From: Zygnema circumcarinatum
Lineage: Eukaryota > Streptophyta > Zygnematophyceae > Zygnematales > Zygnemataceae
Assembly (NCBI GenBank): GCA_037447605.1
Contig: CM074804.1
Coordinates: forward strand, 8,017,297 to 8,081,296
Length of the DNA stretch: 64,000 nucleotides
Direction: 5' to 3'
The translations under genes were made by a program, and so were the position numbers. Below, one piece after another: positions 1-26,250 of the stretch. Positions within the stretch are counted from its first letter, which is position 1. Each line of letters begins with the position of its first letter. The notes below the pieces were generated by a model. The model worked only from the letters and a program-made list of their open reading frames with translations, did not search any database and was not told where the DNA came from.

Positions 1-19
1 AATGGAGGAAGGGGGCTGA

Positions 20-2724
<2,705 letters not shown>

Positions 2725-3110
2725 GCCCCCAATAAAGATGGTGATCGCGGCATGAGATGACACGTCGTCCGACAAGGGAAGGACAAGCAGCTGGGAGACA
2801 GTCAATTGTATGACAAAAGTAGTGTTGGAGGTTAATAAATTGGGTAATTTGAGGTTTTACGGCAGGCTAGGCGATTCCATGTTCACAATTTTGTGTCTCC
2901 CTCTTTCTTTTTTTTAATGTAAGTTTGGTGGAATGCGCCTGTTCTTTGAGGACTTCTGGGTTTGGGGTTTTGCTCCTTGCTGGCCTCCGCCCAATCCAGG
3001 GACTCCATGGTCGTTGCTTGATCGTTGCTTTCTCTAACTCTCTCTCTCTCTCTCTCTCCCCCTCTCTCTCTCTCTATAAGGGCCATGCGGACTTGACGTC
3101 ATCCCCACCT

Positions 3111-3145
<35 letters not shown>

Positions 3146-3644
3146 CTGCCCCCACTCTCTCTCTCTCCCTCTTCCAAAAACTTTCTCCTTCTACCCTTGA
3201 TTTAGATGCTGCAGTTTGCTCCCTTCGATGTGTTCCATCATCCCCTATACAAGCAGAAATAGTAGATCTGCCAAACGCTCAATTGGACAGGGGTCCCATT
3301 ACTTTAACAAACACTTTCAAAATGAAAGAAATATTTACCGTCTTTGGCATCCCCTTCAGGACTTGCATCGACCCCCCTCGACCAAGCCCAAGTTCACTCA
3401 AACAGTGGACTCCGTGAATTTATTTAAGGTTTTCAGGCCCACCCTGAATTTGGGTGGCTCAACTTTGTAAATAATAACAATTGTAGCCTCTCAGGGAGCG
3501 CCGCGTGGCAGCTCCATACTTTGCCAATTGGCTCGTCTCACGCCCTCTCGCTTCCTCTCCGTCTCCTCCCTCCCACTCCCTCTTCCTCCTCTCTCGCCTT
3601 CTCTCTGTCCGCGCTTCAGCCCTGCCCTCCCCTTTCCTGCCGCC
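2725..3644. promoter_or_regulatory. Spacer: INO80 3' flank and promoter/5' UTR of the DCC gene
   Basis: No gene was seen. The left part holds the INO80 3' UTR with AATAAA at 2834-2839. CT-dinucleotide runs occupy about 3037-3077 and 3112-3136. A perfect TGACGTCA (CRE/bZIP-type) palindrome lies at 3094-3101, about 545 bp upstream of the DCC start. From about 3535 to the start codon the sequence is strongly pyrimidine-rich, as in many plant 5' UTRs. Promoter function is inferred from position. Confidence 0.5.
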
Positions 3645-4409
3645 ATGGCTCCCACCGCCATTGCTCGTTCTCTCCCTCCTCTCTCCTTTCCCGCTGCGCG
3701 CCTCTCTCGAGCTGTTTTCGCACGCGCGAGCTTCCCGGCGGGAAGCTCTCCCCAATCTGCCCGCCATCCTCCCCTCCTCCGTAGTCGCCCGTCCGTGTTC
3801 CGCCCTCCTTACCCCGCACCTCCACTCCCCTCCATCCTCAACCCTAGAACACACTTCTCGTCATCTCCCTTCTCCCTCGCTCCCGTTAACCCTCCTCTCC
3901 CTCCCTCGTCCCTGCCTTCCTCCTCTCCTTCAGTTGCAGTAATGGAGGAACCTTCTGCAGAGCAGCATCCATGGGAGGTAAAGATGCTTTATGATGGAGA
4001 CTGCCCTCTCTGCATGCGAGAAGTCAACATGCTTCGCTCCCGCAATGAGAGCCATGGCCGCCGAATCCTCTTTGTCGACATCGCAGCTCCAGAATACACT
4101 GCAGAGGAGAATTGCGGAATCTCCTTTGAAGAAGCCATGGGGCGTATCCATGCCATAGAGAGGGACGGAAGCATTCTCACTGACATTGCGGCGTTTCGAC
4201 GGTTTTATGAAGCTGTGGATCTTGGGTGGGTGTATGCGATTACGACAGTGAAGGGGGTGGGGGCAATTGCAGATGCAATTTACGGGTTTTGGGCGAAATA
4301 TCGGCTGCCCATTACAGGGAGGCCGGGACTGGAGGTGGTGTTGGAGGAGCGGAGGAGGAGGAGAGAGGAGGCGGAGTGTAGTTCAGGGGATCGATGCCGC
4401 ATGGATTGA
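3645..4409 (+). CDS. DCC family (DUF393) thiol-disulfide oxidoreductase-like protein, probably organelle-targeted
   Basis: A single uninterrupted reading frame of 254 residues. The ATG at 3645 sits in a strong context (gccgccATGG); upstream in-frame codons are not ATG. The first 90 or so residues are rich in Ser, Pro, Arg and Ala and poor in acid, like a chloroplast or mitochondrial transit peptide. The DCC domain follows: MLYDGDCPLCMREVNML with the family signature D117-G-D-C120-P-L-C123, then ILFVDIAAPEY, GISFEEAMGRIHAI and a downstream FRRFYEAVDLGW segment. Family members are thioredoxin-fold-like and are assumed to act in redox chemistry, but their substrates are mostly unknown. It is the only intronless gene in the window. 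The C-terminus is Arg/Glu-rich. Poly(A)-type AATAAA is at 4707-4712. Confidence 0.9.
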   Translation: MAPTAIARSLPPLSFPAARLSRAVFARASFPAGSSPQSARHPPLLRSRPSVFRPPYPAPPLPSILNPRTHFSSSPFSLAPVNPPLPPSSLPSSSPSVAVMEEPSAEQHPWEVKMLYDGDCPLCMREVNMLRSRNESHGRRILFVDIAAPEYTAEENCGISFEEAMGRIHAIERDGSILTDIAAFRRFYEAVDLGWVYAITTVKGVGAIADAIYGFWAKYRLPITGRPGLEVVLEERRRRREEAECSSGDRCRMD

Positions 4410-5670
4410 GTTCTACAAGCAGACCTAATTCTTTCGAGGGTAGTCCTGGGAGCATATTGCGCCTCAATTTCCCTCTCCTCCTCTCCCTCCTTTCTCCTTG
4501 CCCTTCTTCACTCTCTCCCCTCTCTCTCGATCTCTCTTTCTTGCGGGCAGAAGCAGTCGGTATTCTGCCCAGACATTCTGACCCTGTAAAACCGATATCC
4601 TGTGTTCGCCATTTCACACCTCCCTCCATCCCTCCCTCTCGACCTCTGTCTCTTTCTCGCATTCTTCACTTGTGGTCTTTATTGATGCATCTTTAGACTT
4701 CGCAGGAATAAATGTTCTAAAGGAGATGCGACGCTTTGTCCAGAAGCTCCCGTATTATCCACATGGATATAGCATTGTAATATTTTTTGCCTTGTAATTA
4801 ATTGTAAATTGAAGGGACTCATTCCTGATGCTTGTCTGCTACTAGTGTGGGATCTTTTTTCCCTCCGATGCCTCTTGTGGCACTTAACATTGTGCTCTTG
4901 TCTCCAATATTGCTGCTTCATAATGGGAAGCGATTGTGGCTTTGTAAAGGCGTTAAGCTTTGAGAAGCTTGTCTATTCTCGTGAAGGATTGACTATGATA
5001 GATCCCCGTGTGTACCTGAATGTTATCATATACATGTCTCGACATTCACTTGCAATACACACAATGTGTAACACCAAACCTTACCATACATGCCATGCCA
5101 TGCCATCATGCCAGAACCAGCACACAAGAAAGCAAATCTGCAGGAAGCTTTTCAGAAGCATCGGGAGCACTCGAGGGGCAACGTGAAATGTGATCTCGTT
5201 ACTTTCTTCGGTTGGCCCACACAGCAGCGTAAGAGGTGCCCCAATTCTGCCGCTCTGTGCTGCCTCCGGAATGCGCCCAAAAATGGAAGGCTATCTCCGC
5301 AGCCTCGCTGCCGCAAGGGAGATCGGCCGCCGCCTCAAAGGAATATTTACAATAATGCTACCACACACCACCAATTGACCCCCTTCTAAATTCCCTGACC
5401 CCTCTGTAAGACTGCATTATGTTGCGAGACAGTGACATGACATGACATGAAAGAAACCCTAAAACAATAGCCGTTACCGTTGATGGAATGGAATTAGATA
5501 ACGCTCTCACAGCTAGTGTACCCGTGAGAGAGAGGGGGGGGAGGGAGAAAGAGAGAGTGAGAGAGAGAGAAAGCGAGAGTGACAGAGAGAATGAGAGAAA
5601 GAGAGTGAGAGGGAGAGAGAGTGAGAAAGAGATCTACCCACCATGGACTACTGCTGCATTGAGCCCTACC
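4410..5670. other. Convergent spacer between the DCC gene and the LRR gene
   Basis: No gene recognised. It contains the DCC 3' UTR (AATAAA at 4707-4712; TGTAA-type sequence near 4794-4806) and, next to the LRR gene stop, a purine-rich GA stretch at about 5526-5632. Short reading frames here have no recognisable domain. Confidence 0.5.
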
Positions 5671-10397
<4,727 letters not shown>

Positions 10398-11707
10398 TCC
10401 CCAACCCTAAATCCTCCTATGCGCGATGTCTGCACGCGGAGGCAGCACACGCTGCCACGTGGAATCTGACAGGGTGCTGCGGAGAGAGGCGGAGCGGGAG
10501 AAGGGGGGGAGAGGGAGAGATAGAGGGAGAGAGTCGGCAGGGAGAGAGAGGAAGAGGGGGATAGACAGGAGTGAAACAGGGATGCCGTCAAAGCGAGAGG
10601 AGGAACGAAAGGTACGGGAAATGGGGGTAGAGAGTTGTAAGAGAAAAGGTAGAAAGAAGGGGACGTCGGTAGAGGGAGACAGAGGGAGAGGGGAGAGGAC
10701 GAGATAAAAGAGGGAAGCAGAGAGAGAGAGAAAAGAGAGAGAGCGAGAGAGAGAGACAGTTGGTTTTCCCTTCCCTCTTCCAAGCGGGAGGTCCCCTTGC
10801 CGGCCGTCACCGGCCGTCTCTGCCGACTGGCAGACGGCCGGCAACCGGCCGGCAAGTCCCTCCCGGATCGGAGCCCACGTCCGCAAAGCTCGCAAGGGCG
10901 CCCTCGGGCGGGCGCAGGACGGTGTACCGCGTAGTACACCAATCAGCCGTACGGGTATTTACGCCGGCGGACGGCTGCGCATTAAGTTTGCGGATCTCGG
11001 TACAGATTTGACGGACGCCGCGGACAGTCGTACGGACGGCGCGGCACGTGGTCCGCTGGCCGCGGCTGGCGCCATGAATGCGCGCCAGCTCGAGGGTTCC
11101 ATGCGGGGGAATGTTGGGAAATTCGTTGAACGGGACGATGGGGGCAATTTAGGATGCATGGGAAGGGGGTGGGAAGGGGGGGGGAGCTGACGACACATGC
11201 GCAGCAGTTGAAGTGTGAAACTGAGGAACTGTCGATCTGTGAGATTTTGGGCATGTGTCCTGTGAAGCGTGTGGCGGAGTTGGGGTGTTGTTGTTGGGAG
11301 AGCATGTTTGGGTTTCATGGGCTGGCACGAATAGTGTTTGGGATTGTTCATGGAGTTGTGTGGAATGTTCATCATGCAAACAGAGCTTCAATCTTTCAAA
11401 ATGGGCATTGACCAGGAAGAAAAAGTAACGTCTAAAGACTTAGCCTTACACTCGACCCAGCTCTGCCCTCGCAGCAGCACCCAAGTTACATCCAAGCGAC
11501 CCGCTTTTTTTTTCTATATACCCAGTACAAAAGCTTCTTGGTGCTCAAACTCAAAATTCAGCCCAGTGCTCTCATAAGGGCGGATCATTCAGCTCATAGA
11601 GCTGATGGCCCATGTCCCCGTCTTCAACATCGCCTCCATATGTGGCAGCATTCCAAGGGGCTGATGTTCCAGCATGGAAGTTTACCCACATGACCATCAT
11701 CCCTCTT
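10398..11707. promoter_or_regulatory. Upstream region of the LRR gene and 3' flank of the RAD52-like gene
   Basis: No convincing gene. TGACGTCA lies at 10389-10396, overlapping the LRR start codon. CACGTG lies at 10456-10461, about 60 bp upstream of it, and again at 11045-11050. A purine-rich GA stretch covers 10480-10765, followed by a GC-rich block (10790-11100) with an imperfect hairpin and TACGGACGG at 11031-11039. Reading frames across the GC-rich block have no recognisable domain. Confidence 0.5.
10798..10856. repeat. GC-rich imperfect inverted repeat (CCGGCC-type hairpin)
   Basis: Repeated CCGGCCG elements flank the core CTGCCGACTGGCAG. The arms ccggccgtctctgcc and ggcagacggccgg pair apart from a 2-base difference around a GACT loop, and an outer GCCGGC pair flanks them. 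It sits about 400 bp upstream of the LRR gene start. Its role is unknown. Confidence 0.6.
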
Positions 11708-13518
11708 TCATCGATCGTCTTCCAAACAAGACGAGCGATGCCACAGGAGGGTTACTCCAGAAAGCAAAAAAAAAAAGAAAAAAAAAGAAAGGGACCCTTT
11801 ACATGTAGTGCCTATTTGGAAAAGTTTCCCAATACTCTCCATGGCTGCATCAGGATGCCTGCTCACCCTCATAAAGATACAACCCGATGCCAAATCGGGC
11901 GCATGCCCTTCGAAAAGCCATGGACTCGGCTATCTGCACGGGGTCCCCGGCTTCCTTGTTGCTCAATGGCGCTGTCCCTGACGATTCTCTGAACGTCTGC
12001 ATCACAGCAAACAGCAGGTTTCCTCCTCCTTTCCTCACTGGCAAACCACTACTGCCTTGAAGCAATGCAGCAGCAGAACTGGCAAACATAATGAGGATAG
12101 GAGGCAGAGGAAGGCGCGCAGGCCTGGGAACTCACAGCCCCATCTGCTGAGTGAATCGTTACACGGTATACGACAGTCACTGTTCCATTGTCAGGGGCAT
12201 ACAGAATACTGCGGATCTCTCCCTCCCATCCTGGAAACCCCCCAGCGATTGAACCATGTCAGGGAGGGCAACAGTTCCAGGAAAGCAGCTTTCCCCAAGT
12301 TATGTACATTTCCCTTTGAGCAACTGCAAGGAATCAACAAGTGAGCTTAAACGTTTTCATCTAGTATTCGGCTCAAAATCATGAGCAAATAGTTAAGACA
12401 AAAATTTGAATGCTGTATAGCCCATCTTCCTTCCTGAGAATATCTGGCCTCTCTACCTGGAGCATAATTCGTGAGCACCCGATTTACATAGTACCTGGAT
12501 GCCCATTTCCCATAGAAAAAAGCTCAATAAACCACCTCCAGACGAAGCTACAACTACTATAACTCTGTATTCTCACATCTAAAGACAAACCACTGCGTCA
12601 CTTGCAATGGAGAACAAAATCAAACCGAAGGGTTGCTTGCTTTAGTCCTTCATGATCTCTACTCAACAAAGCTCCAAGACACTAAAAACGTATAGTCGGA
12701 GCGACCCAATTTACAGGGGGCGTGATTTTCTCCAGAATTACTTGGCTGCGAGTTTTCAATTCATTAGCAGTTTCGGAGCCAACGACGAAAAGGAACCGAA
12801 AGGTGAAGAAACTCGATTTTTTATTCACAGAGCAGATGTAGACGGGGCCGCACTTACCAGGGAAGGTAATTGAGGGCTGTACCATCTTTAAAAATCTTCT
12901 TCACTGCCCTCGTAGGAGCAGGAGTGTGAAGATCACGAAGTATATCCTCCAGTGGCCTCAAACCCGCTTGAGAACTCCCCGATCGCTTGACCGAGTCAGA
13001 GCGAGCAGCCACTCCGACATCAGAAGCCTTTGTGCTCCTAACCCTAACTCCCCTCCCGTTCTTGCATCTCAAGGAAGCGAGCCGGGCCCCTCCCCCTCCC
13101 AGCCACCCTGCTTGCAGCAACCCTAAACATGGCTTCTCAAGCAAGCAACATGCGCCAGGCTGCAGCGACCTTGCTGCCACACTGCAGGACCATACACAAG
13201 CCACTGATGGCTAGTAAGCTGAAGCCTCCTCATGCTTGCTTCGATGCTCGAGATATGCAGCATTTTGAGAAGCGACAGACAGACTTCGTTTCTGCTCCTG
13301 CTTGCAAAAAAGTACGCAGCAAGAGACGAGCAGGCCACCAGTCGCGCGCTGACAGCAGGAGAAAGATGAACCGAAAACGTCAGAATCCATGGCTGCCGCT
13401 CTCGGCAGGCGAAGCTAGACCACTTACCAGAGGTGGAGGACTGCTGCCATGGTAAAGTGGTGAGAAGAGGCGCCTCGCGTGCAGTTGCTGAACGAGCCGA
13501 CCGCCCGCGGGACTGCAT
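11708..13518 (-). CDS. RAD52-like DNA repair / organellar single-strand DNA-binding protein
   Basis: Plant RAD52-like proteins bind single-stranded DNA and promote annealing in nucleus, mitochondria or plastids. Preferred exons: 13518-13428, 13107-12858, 12494-12457, 12230-12136, 11996-11867, 11718-11708 (204 residues). Supporting matches in order: RPLEDILRDLHTPAP, ALNYLPW, YYVNRVLTNYAP, WEGEIRSILYAPDNGTVTVV, FRESSGTAPLSNKEAGDPVQ and AESMAFRRACARFGIGLYLY. The middle four exons are secure. The start is not: an ATG at 13450 in another frame could also splice in, using an acceptor near 13186. At the 3' end an acceptor at 11754 instead of 11718 would add 12 residues and reach the same stop. The Arg-rich, acid-poor leader suggests organelle targeting. 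Confidence 0.85.
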
Positions 13519-20632
<7,114 letters not shown>

Positions 20633-21296
20633 GGGTGAAGGGGTTTTGGTTACTTCTCTCCCTCTTGCTCTTTCTACCTTTCTCTCGCTCTTTCTCCCTC
20701 GCTCTCCCACTCTCTCTCTCTCTCTCTCACACCACACACATACACACAAAACGAGTTTGTAGGATGATGCGTGTATCATGGTCTCCTTCGCTGTAGAATA
20801 ATGGTGGACGTCCTTCCCATAGGTCGTAAGTTAAAGCAACTCAAGGGAGTGCTGAGGAAGGTATATTGTTCCTCTGTTCATTCTCTTAAGCTGTTAGTCT
20901 CAAAAGAAGGGTGTCCAACCCACAATGTACGAGGGCGATTTCCATCTTGCAAGGTAATGATCGAAAGGAGGAGAGCCCTTCTTGGTGCTCAAGCTGATTA
21001 TATTACTTTTCTTTGTTCATGTTGGGTTGATCGGCCGTCATCCTTGCGAGGAAAGCCCTAAATGATTACCATTTTCACCATGGTGTGCTCGATGATGTCC
21101 CATGAGTTGTCCCATGTTCACCATGATGTCCCATCTTTAGAACGGGACCGAATCTGCTCCTGTTGGAGCTTTTAAGATCCATTGAGTCAAGGGGCCAAAG
21201 ATATGGCCACAAGCGCCGAGGACCTGAAAGAGTAGCCTATACAACTTCCTGAATCACACCATAGTTTACGGCACAGCAGCTGCATATTCCGCCAGT
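20633..21296. other. Convergent spacer between GluRS and FYVE-ankyrin genes
   Basis: No gene recognised. A CT-rich segment at 20655-20730 is followed by a CA-rich patch (20728-20750). The remainder should hold the two 3' UTRs. A repeated CCATGNTGTCCCAT-like phrase occurs around 21078-21134. Confidence 0.4.
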
Positions 21297-24200
21297 TCAG
21301 ACGTCGTGAAGTCTCTGCCTCATCCTGTGCGCAAGAGTGGCCGGGGCGCAATCTATAGCTGTCTCTCCTGCAAAACAAACATAAAACAAACATCAAACCA
21401 ATAAGTCGAGGCCAGAGAAGCAGCCACACACACAGCCAAGGGGAAAGAGTTCAGATTCGAGATGCCAAAAATGCACGTGTTTATGGATTGAATAAGATTC
21501 AAGCTGGAGACATGCCTCGAAATGAGGATAAGTCAACTGTGACAGAAAAAACAGAGGAAAGGAAGGAAGCGCACCTTGCGCATTTTGGGCTTGTGGATTG
21601 GCTCCTGCATCGAGGAGGAGAAGCACGATCTCTGTCTGATTGAACATGGCTGCCTGCAATCCAGCCCAGCGTTTCCATTCATGCAAACATGCCTAGAATA
21701 GCAGTCATCAGAAAGAGACACTAAGAATGTCTGGGACTCCGGTTATACGTTTCAATGCCATAACCAGACAACCCAGCCATAGAAATCATAGGAATAGCAC
21801 CTCCTTTTGCAGCAGCAACTTCCTATCATAAGATGTTGACATGCGTGAGTTTCATTGGTGACTAGAATACAGCAAAGGTCACTTACATGTAAACCCAAAC
21901 CAGGCCAAGAAATCTACCAAAACAGAACAGAGAAGTACTCACCAAATGCAGCAGCGGGAGGCCCTGCCGATCAACGTAGTGAGGACTCACCCCCTGTAAA
22001 TGCATGATTACGACTATCAATTATTCATTAGATTAATCGAAATTGTGCTCAAAGGGCACCTATAACACGAAGTGCTTGGTTGCACTCCTCATCCATCATC
22101 ACGATAAAGCCTCCAGCTCACAGTGCAATTATGCATAGGACAGATGTTCAACAAGACAATTGTCACTAAATAACAATATAGTTCAGAAAGAGACGCGATA
22201 TGCATGTGTGTTGGTCTGACCAAGCTCACGAATGCAAGATTTTTAAGGTTAACGTATGTGGATCCAACTGTGACCACCTATCACAAAATGCAGCCCAAAC
22301 CACCTTCTTATTTGTTTGCTTCCCTCTGATTTCCGTTGGCGCAAACAGGTCTCGCTTACTCGCTCCAGAAGGCTCTTCACTCCAGACAAGTCCCCGTTCT
22401 TCACCGCTTCTCTCAGCCCCTGCCATCCTCCTGTTTTATGCTTCAGCCACTACTGGGGCCTCCATTCATCAACATTGCCAGCATTCAAAGTGAACATTCC
22501 CCACCATTGGGCAGTTATGAAGCCCCGGCCGGGCTCTACTGCTCCAATCTTCAACCTTAAAGTTCAGCCTTACCGTAGGCAAAGCGATCCTCGCTAAATT
22601 GTGTTGCAAAGAATGGGAACGATGGTTTCTGGGAATGACAGTTCTAGCATTAGTCTTATCCGATATGGGAAAGGCCCTACCTCGCCTGTCGCTTCATAAT
22701 CTTGCGAAGGAGTGTGATTTAGGGATGAGCTACTAGTACTCCCGCCTGTGAAAAACAGGCTTCAATCCCCACCCAAACTCAGCAATAATCAGCTTCAGGT
22801 CTGTACACGCATGCTCCATGCTTCTGCTTCTTCACGTCAGCGACGAACAAGTCCTTATTTTCTCCCTCAACAGTTTGGATGGATACCTGGGTAGGCCATT
22901 GCTTGTGAAAGATGAAGAGGGTGGAGGGGCCACCGCAGTTCTCTTTGGTTTAACTGATAGTCCAGCATTTGTTGCGGTGGGTTCCGGCACTGCTTCCTGC
23001 CACAGAACACTCGACAGGTTCAGAGAGAGCCTATCCCACCACCCTGCAATTGGAACACCGCAGTAGTAACGACATCAACAGGAAGGGACTTCAATAACCT
23101 TTTTAAGGCACCCTGCCCATCCCCAAAATCAGCGATGCTATTCAAATTCATCAAGCACCGGATTAGGGCTTTCAGAATCTGGATCAGGGTTTTCTACGGC
23201 GAAAAGGTCAAAACCAAGCTACCAAACCTTACCTGGATTGGTGGCGGTGCTTCACAGATGCAGAGGGGCATTCCACACGTGCACAGGAAATCGGGCTCTG
23301 CTGGTTTTGGCAGTTCAGTGCCCATCTTTCGTCGGCCGCGTGACCGAGTTTCTTGCTCTATTGATGATGGACCGCCGGCAGGTGCCGTCGAGGGCTCGGT
23401 TCTCGCTTGAACTGAAAGAGGATCTGACGATGCTGGCATTGTGCTGTCATGCAAGGGGCAGAGACACCATTGAGAGTATCTCCACAAAGCAAGCAGAAAA
23501 GGCAAGGTGATGCAGAGAACATTCGAAGCAGGCATCAACGCAAAGAAAAGCCTTCCATTCATTGAATATGAAAAAGAAAATGAGGGAGATAATCTTGTTT
23601 CAGAAATGCACGAACAGAGAGAAATAGATGAGGAACACATGGAACATTTACATAAGGAATAACTACGGCTTGCAAATCAGTTTATTCAATTCTACGAAGT
23701 TGGCAGGGCGCTTACCCGACTGGGTCATGATAACAGTTGTCACAAATCCGCACAGGAAAATTGAGGCCATATTGCGGAAGAGTCTGCTTTGAATGGCAAA
23801 AGAAGTCAGCCTTCTGCCATATACCTTGGAAGTGATCTGGCTAACGGTTTGAGGATGACGGAAATTTTTTGGCAATAACTACGATACAAGTCGCCTTAAA
23901 TCGTTTTTATTGAGCACAGCCTGCTCGCAATTTAAGGCATTCACAGTACACAATTTGTTGCATGTAAAAAGTGCATGCATCAGTACGCATACCTTCGAAT
24001 GTGCTGAATGGTCTGCGCAGACAGTTCTTCCACAAGCCCTGCAATGGTGCTGCAGAGGGCAGGAGGAAGAAGGTTGTTACTAGTGTAACGCGGAAAAGAA
24101 ATAACGACGGGTGAGTGCCTTCCAATCAAGTTCACTCTGTGAAACATATTCTTTTTTTTTTTAACTGTGCAGGAGGTTCAAGAATATCGATTTTGTCAAG

Positions 24201-24688
24201 GATTTCCTTAACCAAAGACGTTCACGAGAAATTAGGAAACAAAAGAATTACAAAAGGAAGACTTTCCAAGTATAAGCTGAAATCCTGCAACGCATGGTTT
24301 GCAAATCTGCAAAGGCGGCTTCAACGGTGCAATGGAGCCAGCACAAGGCAAGATCAAGTCGCTCGGTTCCATCGCCCTGTTACTTTCTCCACTAACCGTT
24401 CTATAATAAATATATTGATTTCTTTTCAAGAAGGCAGCATAGAGCATTCGCTATACTACAATGTTGCATGCCTGCATCTTGCTGATTGTTCTAGCAAAAG
24501 AAAACATTACCCTGCCTTGTATGAGAACTTGTTGGCGTGCACATCACAGTTACAGATCACATCTAATATCAGAATAAATCCCTTCGCTTTTCACATACCC
24601 GACGCCGAAATGTGGTGAATGTGCACTTGCAGAATGAGCAATTTGCAGATTCTTGGAACGGAGGAGGCTCCTCTACTGTTGCCATCAT
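21297..24688 (-). CDS. FYVE zinc-finger plus ankyrin-repeat protein (plant VPS27-like / At3g43230 type)
   Basis: Probable endosomal PI3P-binding adaptor. Eleven exons: 24688-24599, 24049-23993, 23783-23716, 23443-23233, 22996-22887, 22732-22681, 22628-22574, 22430-22360, 21993-21943, 21653-21575, 21367-21297, giving 304 residues. The FYVE domain spans about 11-70, with all eight zinc ligands: C17, C20, C33, C36, C41, H44, C63 and C66. It carries the basic RRRHHCR motif, which binds phosphoinositide in this family, and VRIC. A Cys-rich linker CTCGMPLCICEAPPP and a Ser/Pro-rich region follow. Ankyrin repeats end the protein: LREAVKNGDLSGVKSLLERG, LPLLHLAAMFNQTEIV and GETAIDCAPATLAHRMRQRL. The same architecture is known from the plant family called VPS27-like. 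The small sixth exon (22732-22681) was fixed by phase only. Confidence 0.9.
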
Positions 24689-26250
24689 CCGCTTGCGTGT
24701 TCACCTTCCCCCTCTCTGCTTCCAATACGTCCTCTGTCACCCCTAAGCCTTATCTCATATCTTACTTTCCCTTGCCCTCCTGCTGCCCTGTAGCCCTGCA
24801 GCCAGGAAGCCCCCCTCCTCCTGCTTGCAGGAGGGCTCCTGGAAGTTGCACAGCTTCAGACTTTGAACTTGGGGCCAAACGGAGGGTGCCTTCTCCGTGC
24901 CTCCTCCTCTCATTAAGCGGGAGCCACTCATGGCGTGCCACGTGTAAACGTAATCCGACGTGGCTAGTGGTGATTGGGCGACAAGAGACAACGAAGAGTC
25001 GCGCTGACTTGATTTGTTGGGAAGTTGGTCTTCGTCACGTGGACCAATCATAGTCCATCACGTGGCGCCAGGTCAGCAAGGTTCGAGCCGAGCGAGGGCG
25101 GGCTTCAAACCGGCGGCTGGGGACCGGGCGGGATACTTTAGCGGTATCTGCGTCGAACGGCGACTGACGGACGAGGACGGCAGCGAGACGGACGGTGGAG
25201 CACGACGCCGGTGGACGCATGAAGTACGGAGAGAACAATGTCCTTGTGAATTTCTACCTTGTGGATGCTCATACAGTACAGTAGGGCGTATCAGACTTCA
25301 ACAAGATGTTACGAACATCGAGTTGTTAGCAGTGCTAAAGTCGAGGTTACGTCAACTGATCAATGTTGCAAAGATTAGACTGGTCACCACACGACGATGC
25401 CGGCAGGCCAAATCTCATGTAAAGCTCATAGGTTCCCTCCTTTGAACAAACAGATATGTTGTTAAACATAAAAGTACAACTCAAAGACTGAGACTGCGAT
25501 CCCAGAACAATGTTGACATCAACAAGATAGCAAAGCGCTACTTGAAAGGTCTTAACACTTGAATAACTCAAAAAAGGAAAGTAGGCCAAAAACTGGAACC
25601 GAGTCCAGCACATGGTGTCCATGCTCCACCCCCCCTCCCCCTTTCCTACTAAAAGCGTGACACCTCACCACAACTGCATCCCACAAACAGACATAGAACA
25701 AAGGACTCCGCCTCCTCCTAACATTCAACAACTAAGACTAACAACCACTAACCAACTCTGTCTAGTCTTGACTATCTCCATTACTTCGACTGAGCATTAG
25801 CAGAGCTATAAAAATGAAAGAGAGTACTTACTCCTCAAAAAAAATATGTCACAAATAATTACATTGCCCCTAGGTAAGAGCAAGTACTCCTCATTTTTTG
25901 CCTTTCAAGCTCTTGCATTTTCGTGTAGTCGAAGGTTGCAACCTGTTCCTTTTGTTACAGCCGCGCTAACTCTCTCCAAATGACATTTATTGGGCCTTTG
26001 CATTCCTCGGCCCACCCTTTTGCAGCGTGCCGAACAATGAATACATCGCCTTCTCAATTTCGTCGCAAGGCCCCATTTGGCCCTCTTGTGCATCAAAAGA
26101 GTTCAATCCAAAGGCCTTATTTTTCGTTATTTTCCCTCACTTCGTTTCGAGGTATCAAATCCAAACATTTACATCTGAACTCTCACCGCCTTTTTTGAGA
26201 ATCCGGTTTCCGATCCCTCTCTGCTTTTAGCAATGGTGGGAATATAACGA
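24689..26250. promoter_or_regulatory. Promoter of the FYVE-ankyrin gene and 3' flank of NEMP
   Basis: No gene supported. The first 400 bp upstream of the FYVE-ankyrin start hold three G-boxes and an ACGGACGG at 25188-25195 in a GC-rich patch (25070-25215). From 25240 to 26250 the sequence is A/T-rich and featureless apart from short frames; it includes the NEMP 3' UTR. Confidence 0.5.
24940..25064. promoter_or_regulatory. Cluster of three G-boxes (CACGTG)
   Basis: Perfect CACGTG palindromes at 24940-24945, 25036-25041 and 25059-25064, with a further CCGACGTGG at 24957-24965. They lie 250-380 bp upstream of the minus-strand FYVE-ankyrin start codon. In plants G-boxes are bound by bZIP and bHLH factors (light, ABA). 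Activity here is inferred. Confidence 0.6.

Noticed and set aside
3505-3942. Frames before 3645 in the DCC 5' region
   Set aside because: They start at TTG or other non-ATG codons in pyrimidine-rich 5' UTR. The ATG at 3645 has a strong context and begins a plausible transit peptide.
12854-13204. RAD52-like N-terminus starting at 13204 in the same frame as the second exon
   Set aside because: The first codon there is GTG and an in-frame stop lies just upstream. A spliced first exon from an ATG explains the start better.
22700-22800. tRNA-like stem and GTTCAATCC-like string
   Set aside because: No cloverleaf can be completed. The sequence overlaps an exon and intron of the FYVE-ankyrin gene.
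23194-23640. Minus-strand frame starting at an ATG at 23439 as the start of an ankyrin-only protein
   Set aside because: Upstream exons at 24688-23716 encode a complete FYVE finger that joins in phase at 23443.
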